Program-made: the position numbers and the translations under genes
The notes under the pieces: generated by a model
Database searches by the model: none
What the model was told of the DNA's origin: nothing
What the model saw: only the letters and a program-made list of their open reading frames with translations
Shown: positions 5,757-7,071 of the stretch, in pieces
How positions within the stretch are numbered: the first letter of the stretch is position 1
How the letters are laid out: every line of letters starts with the position of its first letter
Source: Planctomycetota bacterium
GTDB taxonomy: Bacteria; Planctomycetota; UBA8108
Direction of reading: 5' to 3'
Assembly (NCBI GenBank): GCA_016928605.1
Contig: JAFGKN010000520.1
Location: forward strand, 1 to 7,071
Length of the DNA: 7,071 nt

Positions 5757-6755
5757 ATGGTCGACGTCCAGGATATGCTCACCCGCCATGCGGCCGCCGT
5801 GGCGCGCGTTCTGGAGCAGGCCGTGCCCCGATCAGGCCATGAGTACCTCTCGGGGGGAGTCTGGTACCAGTTCGAGAGCGGGGGCAAGAAGCTCCGCCCA
5901 GCTCTCTGCCTGATGACCTGCGAGCTCCTGGGGGGAGACCCCGAGGCCGCTCTCCCCTTCGCCCTTGCCACGGAGATCCTCCACAACTTCCTGCTGATCC
6001 ACGACGATATCGAGGACGGTGACACGATGCGGCGGGATCAGCCGACCCTGTGGGCTCGGGACGGCGTACCTAACGCCTTGAACGTCGCGGACTTCCTGAT
6101 CGCCAAGGCCTACCGGCTGATCCTCGAGGCCCCGCTGAGCGCCGAGACGAACCTGCGGCTCGGCAGGGCCTTTTCGCTCGCTTTCGAGCGGACGGTGGAG
6201 GGGCAGGCTCTGGACATCAACCTGCGCGGGGCCAGCGAGGTGAATCTCGAGACCTACTTCCGGATCGTGCAGCTCAAGACGGCGTACTACCTGGCGCTGA
6301 CCTGGGTCGGCGGGGCGATCATCGCCGGCTGCTCCGATGGGGCTCTCGAGCCGTTCTGGGAGCTGGGCCGCTGCCTGGGGCCCGCCTTCCAGATCCGCGA
6401 CGACCTGATCGACCTCACCCAGGGCAAGGGGCGGGGCGGGGAGATCGGCTGCGATATCCGGGAGGGCAAGCCGAGCATCTTCTACGCCTTCGTCCAGGAC
6501 CGCCGGGCGGGAACGCCCGAGGAGAGGGAGCGGCTCGTGGAGATCATCCGCCGCGACCGGGAGCGGACGACGCGCGACGACATCGAGTGGGCGATCTCCT
6601 TCTTCCGCGACCAGGGGGCTCTCGAGTTCGCCCAGGCGGAGGCGGAGAGGCTCGTCGAGCGGGCGCACGAGGTGGTGGGCCAGCTGCCGCTGGAGGAGGA
6701 GGGGCGGGCGAAGTTTCGCGAGATGGCCCGCTTCATCATCGACCGGAAGTTCTGA
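5757..6755 (+). CDS. Short-chain polyprenyl diphosphate synthase (farnesyl/geranylgeranyl type)
   Basis: A 332-residue trans-isoprenyl diphosphate synthase that condenses isopentenyl diphosphate with allylic diphosphates. Family motifs are complete: GGKKLRP (42-48); first Asp-rich motif LIHDDIEDGDTMRRDQPTLW with DDIED at 83-87 and Arg 92-93; GQALDI (149-154); LKT (173-175); second Asp-rich motif FQIRDDLIDLTQGKG with DDLID at 215-219; and REGKPS (235-240). The first motif is the plain DDxxD form, not the DDxxxxD of typical bacterial farnesyl synthases, with Phe 78 five residues before it. Known archaeal-type geranylgeranyl synthases share this pattern, so a C20 product is plausible, but the chain length cannot be fixed by eye. 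The ATG at 5757 fits both the homology start and the promoter spacing. ddl follows after 41 bases, probably co-transcribed. The product may feed quinone, carotenoid or lipid-carrier synthesis. Confidence 0.93.
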   Translation: MVDVQDMLTRHAAAVARVLEQAVPRSGHEYLSGGVWYQFESGGKKLRPALCLMTCELLGGDPEAALPFALATEILHNFLLIHDDIEDGDTMRRDQPTLWARDGVPNALNVADFLIAKAYRLILEAPLSAETNLRLGRAFSLAFERTVEGQALDINLRGASEVNLETYFRIVQLKTAYYLALTWVGGAIIAGCSDGALEPFWELGRCLGPAFQIRDDLIDLTQGKGRGGEIGCDIREGKPSIFYAFVQDRRAGTPEERERLVEIIRRDRERTTRDDIEWAISFFRDQGALEFAQAEAERLVERAHEVVGQLPLEEEGRAKFREMARFIIDRKF

Positions 6756-6796
6756 GGACGACGAGACGCCTGCCGCGCGTCCGGGAGTTGAGAGAG

Positions 6797-7071
6797 ATGA
6801 GCCGCGCAGCGAGCCGGATCGCCGTCGTCATGGGGGGCATCTCCGTCGAGCGCGAAGTCTCGCTCAGGACGGGACTGTGCGTCGTCTCGCGCCTGGCCGC
6901 GCGCCACCGCGTCAAACCGGTCGTCATCGAGGCCGACGGTCGCTGGCGCGTCGCGCGCGGCTACACCGAGTCTCCGGAGCCCCCCTGCGGAGCGGGCCCG
7001 AGCTCCTGGTCCGCGGCGGAGCCGCTGCCGATCCTGGAGGCCCTCCAGCTCCTGATCGCCGACCGCGTCGA
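6797..7071 (+). CDS. ddl: D-alanine--D-alanine ligase, N-terminal part (runs off the window)
   Basis: The first 91 codons of a frame still open at the right edge. The start MSRAASRIAVVMGGISVEREVS carries the Ddl signature: a beta strand, GG at 13-14, then SVEREVSLRTG. Glu 18 and Val 21 align with E. coli DdlB Glu 15 and Val 18, which help bind the first D-Ala. Ddl is a cytoplasmic ATP-grasp enzyme that joins two D-alanines for the peptidoglycan stem peptide. The ATP-grasp and catalytic regions lie beyond the window, so intactness cannot be judged. GGGAG (6783-6787) lies 9 bases before the ATG, with a purine run GAGAGAG touching it, so this gene uses a conventional ribosome site. It sits 41 bases after the prenyl synthase stop and is probably in its operon. 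Confidence 0.88.
   Translation, partial: MSRAASRIAVVMGGISVEREVSLRTGLCVVSRLAARHRVKPVVIEADGRWRVARGYTESPEPPCGAGPSSWSAAEPLPILEALQLLIADRV

Noticed and set aside
5089..5913. Plus-strand open frame of 274 codons across the divergent region
   Set aside because: It overlaps three better-supported elements (dockerin signal peptide, both promoters, prenyl synthase start) and is Arg/Pro/Ser-rich.

Overview
This is a GC-rich bacterial chromosome segment with five recognisable protein genes, four complete and one cut by the right edge. I see no rRNA, tRNA, CRISPR array or intact mobile element. The genes are mostly housekeeping. The tail of the secreted protein (an EF-hand dockerin-like repeat followed by a Pro-rich stretch with Asp and Cys) resembles those common in uncultured GC-rich lineages such as Candidatus Eisenbacteria, Planctomycetes and Acidobacteria. 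That placement is an inference and is not firm.

Layout. On the minus strand, 2028 to 89, a mazG-type nucleotide pyrophosphohydrolase overlaps a MoxR-family AAA+ ATPase by 4 bases (ATGA). About 0.88 kb without a convincing gene follows (2029-2906). Then dapB (2907-3665, plus) encodes a lysine/diaminopimelate enzyme with its own promoter and Shine-Dalgarno site. A 219-base convergent spacer with a bulged hairpin (3840-3870) separates dapB from a minus-strand gene (5240 to 3885) for an exported protein with two apparent cohesin-like beta domains and a C-terminal dockerin-like module. A 516-base divergent region (5241-5756) carries two promoters of identical design facing away from each other. 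To the right are a short-chain polyprenyl diphosphate synthase (5757-6755) and, 41 bases later, the start of a D-alanine--D-alanine ligase gene (6797 to the edge).

Function. DapB makes a precursor of lysine and diaminopimelate, Ddl makes the D-Ala-D-Ala dipeptide, and the prenyl synthase makes isoprenoid diphosphates that may feed lipid carriers, so the right half leans towards cell-envelope supply. MazG cleans the nucleotide pool and MoxR is a chaperone-like ATPase; their coupling has no obvious biochemical logic.

The most interesting signals are regulatory. Both mazG and the prenyl synthase gene have a -10 hexamer ending exactly 6 bases before the ATG and no Shine-Dalgarno site, which predicts leaderless mRNAs. 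The promoter facing the other way from the prenyl synthase promoter uses the same TTGACA-N16-TAAAAT design but would give the dockerin gene a leader of about 300 bases, ending in a 4-codon upstream ORF that overlaps the start codon. I did not find a clear novel defence or mobile system.
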